The notes beneath the pieces are model-generated. The model ran no database searches. It was given only the letters and a program-made list of their open reading frames with translations, and was not told where the DNA came from. Shown here piece after piece: positions 1 through 9,183 of a stretch of DNA of 64,000 bases. The position numbers were made by a program, and so were the translations under genes. The DNA lies in assembly GCA_934045075.1 (NCBI GenBank), contig OW203736.1:18116805-18180804 (forward strand), read 5' to 3'. This DNA is from Yponomeuta sedellus. Lineage: Eukaryota; Arthropoda; Insecta; Lepidoptera; Yponomeutidae. The first letter of the stretch is position 1. Each line of letters starts with the position of its first letter.

Positions 1-577
1 TCCTGCAGATATCATCGCATTCTGCCGCTCCAAGAGCGGAGAATTTTACTGGACATGCTCCTTCTACACGATATATGTTCTGGCAGACTAGATAGCCCAG
101 AACTCCTGGCCCGTATTAAATTAAATGTGCCCAGTAAACGCACCAGACACACAAAAACAAAACCACTTCACGCGCCATACTCCAGTACAAACTACGGACA
201 ACATGCGGTGATTTCTAGACTTGTTAATATCTATAATTCAAATTTCGCTGAAATTTACTTATTCTCATCTAGCAAAGCCTCCTTCAAACATCAGGCTCTA
301 CAGGTGCTACTCAACTAATTACACACACACACACCCTCACACACACACACACACACACACACGTACACACATACACCCCTCCCTCTCCTCGCCCCGTCCA
401 CGTCCCAATTACATTAAATTAAAACATTAATATTTAATTTGCTCCACTGCTTGATATTGTATAGTAATATTTACAAGTGAAATCTATTTTTGGCTTTATT
501 GTTACAATAATTGTTTGATATTTTATTGTTATTTTGTGCTGTTGGATTTCCAAATAAAGAATAATAATAATAATAAG
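1..577 (+). mobile_element. 3' end of a non-LTR retrotransposon (Jockey/R1-like LINE)
   Basis: An open frame runs from base 1 to the stop at 318 and is cut by the window edge. It reads like the C-terminal tail of a LINE reverse-transcriptase polyprotein, with an RRILLDMLLLHDICSGR-type block. After the stop come a CA microsatellite, an AT-rich 3' UTR and an (ATA)n-like tail ending near 577, as is common for insect LINEs. No catalytic motif is in the window, so the clade is a guess. It could be a decayed copy, although the visible frame is intact. Confidence 0.55.
321..362. repeat. (CA)n microsatellite
   Basis: About 40 bases of almost uninterrupted AC repeats, with one CCCT interruption, directly after the LINE stop codon. 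Confidence 0.9.
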
Positions 578-842
578 GTAGTTTTGTGACTCTTCACAAA
601 AAAACGTGAAATCGAGCATTGAGTATGTTAACCGTTCGAACTGGCAAAACGCTGTCACAGTACAACTCGCTCTTACGTTTATTCGTGTTTTGGCTGGTAA
701 ACGTGTTCACTTCTCAACGTAAACCATACAACTCGCTCTCAGCAATTTTAATTTCCATAGTTGTCGCCAGGTGGCGCTTTCTCGATGTCATAGAAATATG
801 AGTTTACGTTAATGCGATCGAGTAGTTAAAAAACTCGCAGTA

Positions 843-1730
843 AGCACTCCAACAAATCACCAGCAGCCCAAATTTTCAGTCACACCATGGCTGCAACTGC
901 AGGACATCTCGTGGCAAGAGGAGACATTCCGAAAGAATGACAAAGTTTAGTAAAATTTACTACACTACAATCTTTTTGATTCGTTAAATTCAAACACATT
1001 TCATGTGCCTGATGGCAAAATACATAAAGTATGTGTACGACGTTCTAGCTCACACCATGATTTGTGGAAGAATGCCATAAAAGTTTTGAAAACTGTAACA
1101 TTTGTTAAAAAAATTAAGGACAAAAATAACAAAATCCGTGTGATTGAAACGAAAGCTATACCATCTATAAAAAAAATCATACGTACAATTGAAGGAATGC
1201 AACAATTATGAATATTGCTGTCCCAAACATATTCATTTGGTGCTATGCTAACACGTAATTTCAACCAGGAGCCATTAGAGAATTTTTTTGGGAATATCAG
1301 AAGTTATGGGGCGAGAAACACGGCACCAGACACGGTTGCATTTGAAGGGGCCTTTAAGTCCCTCTTAATCATAAATTTTAACTTGCCCTATTCACTGCAT
1401 GCAAACTGCGAAAAAGATAATGGTAGTTGCTTGCAAAATCTGGATTTTTTTGTAAAAGAAAATATTGCGTCGACTTCTGATATTCCCAGTACCATTGATG
1501 AGGAAGCACCACAATTTTCTGAGAGCACAGAAGACGAAAATGTGGTGCCTTTCACCAATTTAAATACAAACGTGAATGATGCTGGCCAGGCCAATTATGT
1601 GTGTGGGTGGGTTCTGGGAAAATGCATTAAAAATGTATCTAAAAGATGCAAAAATTGTAAAACAGATATGTATGGCGACCCTGAAAGCAAACCAAATATA
1701 TATGGGCCAAAGAATATAAAAAGGTAAACA
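843..1730 (+). pseudogene. P-element/THAP9-like transposase, C-terminal half, broken
   Basis: From about 843 the frames resemble the P-element catalytic region: an AAQIFSHTMAATA-like start, a HDLWKNAIKVL block, then RNFNQEPLENFFGNIRSYG and HANCEKDNG, both hallmarks of the P/THAP9 family. A TGA interrupts the region near 934 with a frame change around 960-1000. A second TGA at 1209-1211 splits one continuous frame (1005-1727) in two. The end is Cys-rich (CGWVLGKC, CKNC), as in P transposases. There is no THAP domain here and no terminal repeats were found. It is non-functional as written. Confidence 0.75.
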
Positions 1731-1913
1731 TTATAGGGAAGAGCGGGTGATCGTGCTCCTCCACTATAAAGGGAAATTTCCCGCCAGGCAGATCGTATGC
1801 CTGGAGACGGCCGGTCCAACTATTGTTAGGTCGGACGTTATATTTATGGTATGTCATTGAAACACTTTGATTGCACGATGATGGAGTTTGTAGTGCGCGC
1901 GCAGAGATGACAT

Positions 1914-2261
1914 GTGCTCGCCACATCATTATCTAATATACCCTTCAAAAGAAAGGGAAAAATGTTTTGTCCAAATCCAAAATGTAGTAATATTTTAATC
2001 GAAAATATTAAAAAAAAGCAAAATATGTTAAAGAAAAGCTTAAAACATAAAATAAAAATGCTAACTGACATTTTTGTTGACTATCCTTACAGTTGTGACA
2101 TACATAAAAATATTTTGAGAACGCAATTATTAATGTACTTGTTTATAGTAGGTGTCGTTCAATCAACCGAATTTTGTCTGGCAAAATCACATACCATGGT
2201 GACGAAGATGCAACTAAAACAGCAGCGCAGGCTTATTAAAATAAACATTAGAATAGGATAA
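1914..2261 (+). pseudogene. possible C-terminal tail of the same P-element transposase
   Basis: A 115-codon open frame with a CPNPKC motif, a Lys-rich stretch and a tail of hydrophobic plus basic residues ending in RRLIKINIRIG. That matches the style of a P-transposase C-terminus, and it follows the upstream fragment in the same orientation. The 180 bases between the two are GC-richer and match nothing I recognise. The assignment rests mainly on position and composition. Confidence 0.35.
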
Positions 2262-2328
2262 ATAAATAGTAAGCTTGTAAAAGAAAAGTTATTTTTTATG
2301 CATCCCCTGTGTACATACTTGTTGAAAT

Positions 2329-2465
2329 TGATGCTTCCTTACTAATTTGCTTGTTTTCAATTTGATAAAGTTTAACTATGATTTTGTTAATAAAGAAAAA
2401 AAAACAAAATTAAGTAAAAGTTATCTACTTGAAAACAATACAAGTAAAATAGTAAGGAAGCATAA
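2329..2465. repeat. imperfect inverted repeat, arms about 35 bp
   Basis: ATGCTTCCTTACTA near 2330 reappears as its reverse complement near 2450-2463. Matching continues into CTTG...TTTTCAA with one 5-bp gap. It could be the decayed 3' terminus of the P-like element upstream or an unrelated foldback MITE. Confidence 0.5.
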
Positions 2466-3128
2466 AGTATAGGCACCAAGGCATAGGCAGTAACTATAGT
2501 ATTAGTTGCAGCTATATATTTCACAAGTTTTTGGATGGCGATAATAGATGGCGCTACCTATTTGACATTAGCGGTCTTCAAAAACTTCATTAGCGGTCTT
2601 TAGCGTTGTCAGAGTAAATAATAAAAAATCTAATGTTCGCTCGGGTGAGGCAGGACTCATTTATTTATATACTCATTTATACTTATGTAACATAAATAAT
2701 AAAACTGGCCAAATGCGAGTCGAACTCGCGCACCAGAGTTTCATATCACCACACAAAACGGGTATGGAACCCTAAAACATGATGGTAATTAGTTCCACTT
2801 GCATTTATACAGGTGTGAATAGAATACCAATGTATTTGATTCAGGTTTTTGGTATCACTATGATAGGATTTAGAATTCTAAAGTGGCAACATCTAAGCTG
2901 TAAAAAAATGTGTAATGGCGTTTATTGTTCGTTTCTGTTGGGTAAAGGACCCACTTAAATACTAATACTTAAAAACTAATAAGAAATTCCAGTCACTTAC
3001 AAATTGTCTGCGTCGACGCCTCTCGACTTGGCAGCCGGCGCCGCTCGGGGTGGGTGCACTGAGGTTTGGGAATCCCTAGACTTCCCGTCGTGAAAGTGTA
3101 CCTGCAGTGCACTTTCACGACAATGTAT
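2466..3128. other. non-coding interval with one lepidopteran-type repeat
   Basis: No supportable gene. The stretch at about 2705-2742 (GGCCAAATGCGAGTCGAACTCG and onwards) closely resembles a dispersed repeat I associate with many Lepidoptera. At 3010-3128 is a GC-richer stretch ending in a small palindrome around GTGCACTTTCACGA. Confidence 0.45.
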
Positions 3129-3267
3129 TTAAAACTGTTTTTATACGGATTTATGCTCGTTTATTACATTTTCATCCGAGACCACGGCACCTGAAAAAGT
3201 GCCGAAAGGTTGGAAAATTGTAAAAAAAAATTAATAAACGAGCATAAATCCGTATAAAAACAGTTTT
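3129..3267. mobile_element. foldback element with 36-bp inverted ends
   Basis: AAAACTGTTTTTATACGGAT at the left end is matched by its reverse complement at the right, with about 36 bases almost perfect. The middle carries ACCACGGCACCTGAAAAAGT. A second, half-length copy of the right side lies inverted at 3638-3728. Confidence 0.75.
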
Positions 3268-3623
3268 AATTATATCTACTGCTCGTGTTAACCTTAGAAA
3301 AGACAATTTATTTGTCCACTATTTTTGGCGATCCGTCGGGACCCTTCCCTGTGTTTATCTCACACTTCACAAGAAGATACAAGCCCGGCAATCCAATTGC
3401 CACACCAATTTGGGCTAACAAACGCTCCACGCTTTTTACAACCAAAAAACAAGGGGTCAAAGTGTGCACCATGCTATGGTCTCTTAGAACAAACGATTAA
3501 AAAAATAACTCTAGCGGTTATGACCAATACTACTATAAGCAATGCTGTCGCTGTTTATATGACGTCCTCGCCATTTTAAATAAAATTTTCGTTCAGGTAG
3601 AAAATATTATTAGTTTGATTGAC
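3268..3623. other. no recognised feature between two related repeats
   Basis: Two overlapping frames (3285-3500 and 3325-3579) are open but show no motif I recognise. I see no promoter or repeat. It separates two copies of the same foldback family. Confidence 0.4.
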
Positions 3624-3637
3624 GACAATTTATGATT

Positions 3638-3728
3638 AAAACTGTTTTTATACGGATTTATGCTCGTTTATTACATTTTTACAATTTTCCAACGTTTCGG
3701 CACTTTTTCAGGTGCCGTGGTCCCGGAT
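3638..3728 (-). mobile_element. half-copy of the foldback family with a 14-bp target duplication
   Basis: The segment is the reverse complement of the right half of the 3129-3267 element. It is flanked on both sides by GACAATTTATGATT (3624-3637 and 3729-3742). A 14-bp direct duplication points to target-primed insertion, so this may be a short retroposed unit; the palindromic copy may be two units head to head. Confidence 0.7.
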
Positions 3729-3742
3729 GACAATTTATGATT

Positions 3743-4380
3743 TTTAAAATGCTATAGAAAGCCAAATTTTTTGTTTTGTTTTTTAGACTCACTTAGAGAT
3801 TAGTTGGGTTTGGGATGCACTTAATATTTTATATTATAATATTTTATATTAGTGTGAGAAAGTACCGACTCCTTGTAACTTTCTCACCGTGATACTGTAC
3901 CAGCCGTCTGAGTCTTTCTCTGGTCGTAACGGTCTCCGTTCCACTGGGTACAGAACGACAAGGATGAGTATGTGCACCTGTGTCTTGCGCATACACTTGT
4001 GCACCTTAATATATCCTGCGCATCTGACCGCTTCCATTACTGGACTCCGACTATGTTTAAAGTCCTGTGACGATGGGTAAAGGTAGAGAGGTCTAGCCTG
4101 ATGCAAGCTTGGCTTTGTCTGATGCCCGCACACAGGCGGTCCCGGGGGCGTGAGTTCACGCCTTGGTCGTTTCCGCGCTGCAAATTTGGGGCGATAGCGC
4201 AGGCTCGGCAGCACTCGGGGTGACAAAGCAGCCCTGTTTAGGGAGGCACTGCTTTCCCCGCTCAGCCGGGGAGGGGGCTAGAAAAGGTGCCCTAAAAAAT
4301 GCTCGTCCCAACTTGGTGGATGGTAGTAACCGCGGCTATCATCGCATTTAAAAACTTAAAATTTAAAAACAACACCTAAT
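3743..4380 (+). other. probable 5' region of the LINE that follows
   Basis: Not coding on the plus strand. From about 4090 the GC content rises, and the sequence runs without a break into the endonuclease frame at 4381, as a LINE 5' UTR would. The antisense frame at 3849-4226 is open for 125 codons but low in recognisable motifs. Nothing definite was seen in 3743-3850. Confidence 0.4.
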
Positions 4381-4800
4381 ATGACCTTCGGCGCGTGGAA
4401 CTTGAGAACACTTCTCGATCGAGATGGCAACGCCTGTCCTGAACGTACCGCCATAGTAGCTCGGGAACTTCATCGCTATAACGTGGATGTGGCTGCGCTC
4501 AGCGAAACACATCTACCCGATGAAGGAGAGCTGGTGGAAGTTGGTGGCGGCTACACTTTCTTCTGGAAAGGTACCGCTGCCTCTGAAGCTCGTCGATCAG
4601 GTGTGGGATTTGCCATCAAGAACCACTTAGCAAAGCGTTTACAGGAGTACCCTGTACATATATCAGACCGCGTTACCACACTGCGCCTTCACCTGGACAA
4701 AGACAACTACCTTAATGTCATCAGTGTTTATGCTCCTACGCTAGACAAGTCTGAGGACATCAAGGACAAGTTCTATGAGGAATTGACTCATTGCCTCATT
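4381..4800 (+). pseudogene. LINE apurinic endonuclease domain, 3'-truncated
   Basis: The frame opens MTFGAWNLRTLLDRDG and continues with VARELHRYNVDVAALSETHL, GVGFAIKNHL and NVISVYAPTLDKSEDIKDKF. This is the APE-type endonuclease of RTE/CR1-like LINEs, often annotated as craniofacial development protein 2-like. The family-like sequence stops at about codon 140 (EELTH) and the frame then runs into unrelated AT-rich DNA. No reverse transcriptase follows. A same-style RT is found at 13.2-14.6 kb, possibly the other part of a related element. Confidence 0.75.
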
Positions 4801-4962
4801 ATATTTTATAGGGTATCTGAAATAAAGGTAATATCTATTTAGATTTCACATTGCTACACTTTGTGCAAAACGTCAAATTGCAAAAAAATTAAAAGTTTTC
4901 TTAACGTTTCGAGCAAAACTATGTTACTCTTTCGTTTTTCTTTTAGAATTTCTTTTATTATT

Positions 4963-5073
4963 TATCTCGTTGTGTAACGCTGTTGAGTTGAACAATACTT
5001 CCTCCAGCTTTCAATTGTATCTCATTGTGTAACGCTTTAGAGTTGAACAATACTTCCTCCAGCTTTCACTTGG
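4963..5073. repeat. 55-bp unit in two tandem copies
   Basis: TATCTCGTTGTGTAACGCT at 4963 and TATCTCATTGTGTAACGCT at 5018 start two near-identical 55-bp units, each ending in CTTCCTCCAGCTTTCA. Confidence 0.85.
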
Positions 5074-5088
5074 ATCTGACTTTTGTGA

Positions 5089-5180
5089 TGAGATAGGACT
5101 CCATGTGCAGTGACAATATGAGATAGGACTCCTTGAGCAGTGACAATATGAGATAGGACTCCTTGTGCAGTGACAATATT
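5089..5180. repeat. 30-bp minisatellite, three copies
   Basis: AGATAGGACTCC recurs at 5091, 5121 and 5151, followed each time by a TGTGCAGTGACAATAT-like stretch with one or two changes. Confidence 0.9.
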
Positions 5181-5196
5181 TATAACACCTGCGGAT

Positions 5197-5654
5197 ATGT
5201 CGCATAAAAGATGTTGTGTGGCTGGTTGCACAATGCATGTAACTGAAGGTAAGTAGGTGTAACCTAGAGTATTGAAGGCAGAAAATAGTCTACAATAGAA
5301 AAGAGAACAATGAAAATAGGTTGCCATTTCCAAAAAAAAATATTGAATAGAGTACATATTGAAGATAGCTATAAAAAGACCATAATCATAATTGACCATA
5401 AACTCATGAACTATTGTTTTTTTTTCTGTTCATGTACCCTGCACTATTTCCCAAATCACGTTAGAGATGCTGAACGCTTTGAAACATGGAAAGCACGAAT
5501 TGGAGCAGATATAATGGGCCTAGATGACCAATACATATTTTTGAACATGAGAGTATGTCAAAGACTTATTAACAGGCTTATTAAAAATGCTTTTCCCACT
5601 CTCTCCCTACCAGGTTTGCATAAGAAAGTTATAATATTGTTATATACAATTTAG
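5197..5654 (+). pseudogene. THAP domain, two exon-like parts, P-element type
   Basis: An ATG at 5197 opens MSHKRCCVAGC, the usual start of a THAP zinc finger. It ends at a good donor (GTAAGT at 5249). About 190 bp on, LHYFPNHVRDAERFETW then IGADIMGLDDQYIF and RVCQR look like THAP exon two. The final CxxH is lost, since the expected His after RVCQR is Leu. No clear AG acceptor precedes the second part. THAP domains form the DNA-binding N-terminus of P transposases; transposase fragments in the same orientation follow at 6.6 kb. Confidence 0.65.
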
Positions 5655-5809
5655 CAGCGGACTAAAGCACATTAATCATTTGACATTTCAGTGCAAAATG
5701 TATGAAATCTATTTTTTACTTGTTCTTTAGTCCACCGACCCTATTCTAAACAGTTTCTTTCCTGCATTTTGCGTTATTTCTAGGAATTTTGCTATTTGCT
5801 TTTTACATT

Positions 5810-5880
5810 ATGGTCAAAAGGTGTTGTGTTAGGGGCCGCAGAAGTGAAACATTTGCTGGTTGTAATATATCTTTTCACAG
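5810..5880 (+). pseudogene. second THAP first exon
   Basis: ATG at 5810 opens MVKRCCVRG and ends in NISFHR at a GTAAGT donor (5881). That is the layout of a THAP exon 1 of a P-like transposase. The second zinc cysteine appears changed to Arg. No matching second exon follows within 700 bp. Two first exons within 620 bp suggest two THAP/P insertions or an internal duplication. Confidence 0.5.
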
Positions 5881-5882
5881 GT

Positions 5883-6554
5883 AAGTTGGAAAATGATAAA
5901 AATTCCGAATGTTACTGTTAGGGTGACAATAAATTATCAGGTTGTTGGGATTCTCCCCAGGTTAAAGTTAATTGCTGCTTCCTTACTGTAGTCTCTCATC
6001 TCTCTTGTATGGTATAAAATAATAAAAACCGTGATTCACTCATTTGTCACGTTTGTAACAGATCCATCTTTGCATAAGTCAACGCTGCAAAATGTTATAT
6101 ACGACCAATTCAGTGACTTACTAGCATCGACACATGCATCGTGATGGGCAAATCATTTCTGATGCTTATGCTACGCATAGACACTAAAATTAATACAGCG
6201 TATCATACATAACAATCTTTAAAAAGATTAAGCTTAACGTGGTTAACATTCGACGTTAGTATCTATTACCTCGGTAAGCTTAAATCTACGGATTGTATGT
6301 ATATCCATAGATTGTGATATCTATGCTGCGGATAGAGTAACCTAGTTTTATTATGAAGGATTTTATACGTTCCATCTCTGACAATCTCTGCTCGTACCAA
6401 TAAAAGTGTAAACCGTTTAGTGCTAAAAGAGCAACTAGTTTCATAATAACATATATTTAGAAAATTCTATATTGCAAGTTACTTAAGTTTAGTACATGAT
6501 ATTTATCACATTTTCATATTTCATCACATTTCTATGCAATGATAGTACCATTCA
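5883..6554. other. AT-rich interval, nothing recognised
   Basis: No frame with a motif and no clear repeat. It is flanked by THAP exons upstream and a P-transposase fragment downstream, so it may be decayed interior of the same element. Confidence 0.3.
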
Positions 6555-6615
6555 AAACAAAGTCATTGGTACATGCCGGGATTCGAACTATGTTCTACTG
6601 CTTCCACCACTCTTA
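6555..6615 (-). mobile_element. tRNA-like SINE remnant
   Basis: On the minus strand AGTTCGAATCCCGGCATG gives a pol III B box and the same CCCGGCATG continuation seen in the SINE at 8.2 kb. The A-box half is poorly preserved. Confidence 0.4.
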
Positions 6616-6627
6616 TGGCAATGACTA

Positions 6628-7125
6628 ATGAGCAATATATTTTTCCTTACATATATGGGACTGTTCCCGAAAAGGAGCAAAGAAACGGCGGACATTCTTT
6701 TGTTCTTCGACAACCTCTTTGACTCTGTGAACGGAAGTTTTAACGAGGCGAAAAATGGTAAGTTTTTGAGGACGGCCGTCACCCCGAAGTCTCCACATGA
6801 CAAATTGTGGCGAACTAGCCTACCTTTTCTCAAGTCCATGCGATATATTTCCAAAAACAATTGCAAAGTGTCAGTGCCCACATTATCAAGCTGGATAAAA
6901 ACAATCGAAGGATTCCAATTGATTGTAAAATATTTCAATCAAAGGGGTCATAGATCTACTTTGCTTCGACATTTCAATCAAGACCCACTCGAAAACTTTT
7001 TTGGGGCTATCAGGTCACACGGCAATAGCAATATAATGCCGAATATAACGTCTGCGCATTCCGTGGGAGTCAATTGTGAGAGCGACGGAAATGAGACATT
7101 TCAAAAAATCAAATACTTTTTTTAA
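6628..7125 (+). pseudogene. P-element/THAP9-like transposase fragment
   Basis: The frame reads ETADILLFFDNLFDSVNGSF, SPHDKLWRTSLPFLKSMRYI, then RHFNQDPLENFFGAIRSHG and GVNCESDGNETFQKIKYF. It matches the family blocks seen at 0.8-1.7 kb but is clearly a different copy. Between FFGAIRSHG and GVNCESDG about 20 residues expected in the family seem to be missing, which indicates an internal deletion. It stops at 7125, shortly before the viral-like sequence. Neither end is intact. Confidence 0.75.
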
Positions 7126-7179
7126 ACCAAAACCGCTGCCACTGCCAGTGAAGAAAGTATAATTTACGAAGAAGACTTA

Positions 7180-8211
7180 ATGTTAGAGGCCGTAGATATA
7201 GAACAGCTGTTGACAAGCCTCGTTCCCCAAGACGTTAGCACCCGTGCCCAGGAGGCACTGGCCCGGGCACACAACAGGGAAATGCATACTACTAATGGGA
7301 ACATCTTTTATACCGAGAAAGGGGGCAATAATAATCAGGCCACCCTCGAGGGTACACAGACAAAGAATGCTCGTCCGGTAAAACATATACATGTCAAAAA
7401 TCCAGAGTTCAACACAGCCCTAAGAATTGTGGCCGACGAAGTGCCCAAGTTGATGTGTGCCAAAGGACCACCCTAGTATCGGCACCGCCGACACGTCATC
7501 AATGCCGCTGGGCAGTAATGGGAGCAGCAGGAGTAATGCCTGCCGCAGTTCCTGCCCTCGTGGAACCGGCAGAGCCAGAGATGGGCGAGGCTCCCCCAAA
7601 TGCCTTACTGATACTCCAGCGCGAACGAGAACATGCAAGGGCACTGGCAGCTAGAGAGCGCCAGGTTGCCGTTTTCGAAGTTTTGGAGAGGTGGGCCAGG
7701 AACGGTGCGGAGGCTGACATTAGGCAGGGTGCACTAGCTTTCCTACAGCACGAGTATGGCGCCAGGCTACGAGACAACCGTATAGTGATTGGAGGGGAAG
7801 GGGGGGAAGGGGTAGGCTGCAGGATAAACGACCCCGACGTAGCAGTCGTAGTACTTAGCCACACTGCTGCGAGCAATGTACGTCTATGGGCTCTGCAGGT
7901 GCTAATGGCGATGCCCTACCCTTTGGTTAATGTGACAGAGCTTTTTGCCGTTACGCATCCCGAGGGGAAGGAACGCCTGGGACTCGTCGGGATGCTAAGA
8001 AATGAATGTTCCGTAACGATTGATGCCGTCAAGCGGAAACTAATTATTGTAGTGCCTACCCAGGAGAGCACCAGCATTTGGCTGAGCATTTTGGCTGGTT
8101 GGAAAACCGATACGGTCATCAGGGAGCAGACGTCTACCCCACTTATAGCATTGGCAAGGCCCTCAACCGTCTTAACCTGCTACATATCCAGCAGGGAGAA
8201 ATAATATACGC
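7180..8211 (+). pseudogene. endogenous viral element: capsid-like part
   Basis: Two overlapping frames (7180-7476, 7455-8204) and a third from about 8065 together give a protein-like sequence. It is rich in Ala, Arg and Glu and has GC content and codon use unlike the AT-rich surroundings. I recognise no motif strongly. It lies directly upstream of a clear RNA virus polymerase in the same orientation, which is the capsid position in toti-like genomes. Frame changes fall near 7460 and 8065. It is split from its continuation by a SINE and MITE at 8212-8610. The capsid assignment is inference from position. Confidence 0.45.
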
Positions 8212-8348
8212 TCAATTGGTAGAGCGCTGGCACGGATAGCCAGAGGTTGCGGGTTCGAATCCCGGCATGGGTGAATTTTTTAGCCTCTAAATAGGTTTTT
8301 AAATTTGTGCTTAGCACGGGTTAGTGCATTAAAAATAAAAATAGTATT
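8212..8348 (+). mobile_element. tRNA-derived SINE with 11-bp target duplication
   Basis: The head carries a D-arm-like TCAATTGGTAGAGC, an anticodon stem CTGGC/GCCAG and the B box GGTTCGAATCC, so it is a tRNA-derived pol III promoter. The body ends in TTAGCACGGGTTAGTGC and an A-rich tail. The target duplication ATAATATACGC sits at 8201-8211 and again at 8349-8354 plus 8606-8610, the second copy being split by the MITE. Confidence 0.8.
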
Positions 8349-8354
8349 ATAATA

Positions 8355-8603
8355 TCGACGCCTTACTGCTAAAACCGACTATCTGCATGAAATGTTGTTT
8401 CGAGAAAACTCGAGTTTAAGGTTCGGATGTCGTTAACTATACTAAAACTTGTTACCTTACTGCTAAAACCGACTATCTGCATGAAATGTTGTTTCGAGAA
8501 AACTCGAGTTTAAGGTTCGGATGTCGTTAACTATACTAAAACTTGTTATTGTGTGCATAACAACATTTCATGCAGATAGTCGGTTTAAGCAGTAAGGCGT
8601 CGA
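8355..8603. mobile_element. MITE with 48-bp inverted ends and a 94-bp internal duplication, TA target
   Basis: The outer arms start TCGACGCCTTACTGC and match the reverse complement at the right end with one indel. TA flanks both sides (8353-8354 and 8604-8605), as for Tc1/mariner-type MITEs. Inside, a 94-bp unit starting CCTTACTGCTAAAACC occurs at 8361 and 8455 with near-perfect identity. That leaves two left arms and one right arm. Confidence 0.85.
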
Positions 8604-8610
8604 TATACGC

Positions 8611-9151
8611 GACATAACCCCAGAACATGGAGGCGGGTGGTTATAGTTTAAGGGTCGATTCTGCGATATTCACGATGGTTGGTCACTGGGCTAGCTGGCG
8701 CCAAGATTTTTTAACAATTCAGGCGCCACAACAGAACACGCCGGCATTCGGGTGAGGCTTGAGCCCGATAGTCCGAAACTATGAGGCCAGCGAGTTTAGG
8801 ATGTTGACAATCACCCCGAACATGGCTTGTACCTTAGAGTCAGCAGACCTGGTGGCAGGAAAGGCGTGGCATACACCCAGACGAACGGTGAACACGGGTG
8901 GAGCCGGCCGTCTAACATTGTTTTCAGCGTTGGGATGTGCTGCACTGGGCGGCGGAGGACGGTTCAAACCAAAAGGGAACACTACTAAGGATGATGAGGA
9001 TTTTCACAGCGCGCCCGCCACGTCATTGGACGATGCCAAGCCTGCCAATATGGCCAAAGTGATTGCAGGGGAAGCCCCCCAACCAGATACCCCCAAGCTC
9101 GGGGCTTCTCCAGCAGCTGCAGAGAGGAACGCAGACCATGTAAGCCCGTAG
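8611..9151 (+). pseudogene. endogenous viral element: end of capsid-like part
   Basis: Frames after the SINE/MITE resume GC-rich protein-like sequence, in one frame from 8611 to about 8750 and in another (8759-9151) afterwards. The second ends in a low-complexity Pro/Ala/Lys/Asp-rich stretch, as seen between capsid and polymerase in some RNA virus polyproteins. A frame change near 8755 breaks it. No motif identifies it; the call depends on its neighbour. Confidence 0.4.
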
Positions 9152-9183
9152 GATACCCAATAGGCCTAGAGCCTATCAAAAAG

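Noticed and set aside
4963..5180. CRISPR-like array
   Set aside because: The units are contiguous tandem repeats without unique spacers, in a eukaryotic context.
8212..8280. A functional tRNA gene
   Set aside because: There is a D-arm, anticodon arm and T-arm, but the acceptor stem does not pair, position 33 is not T, and target duplications show a SINE.
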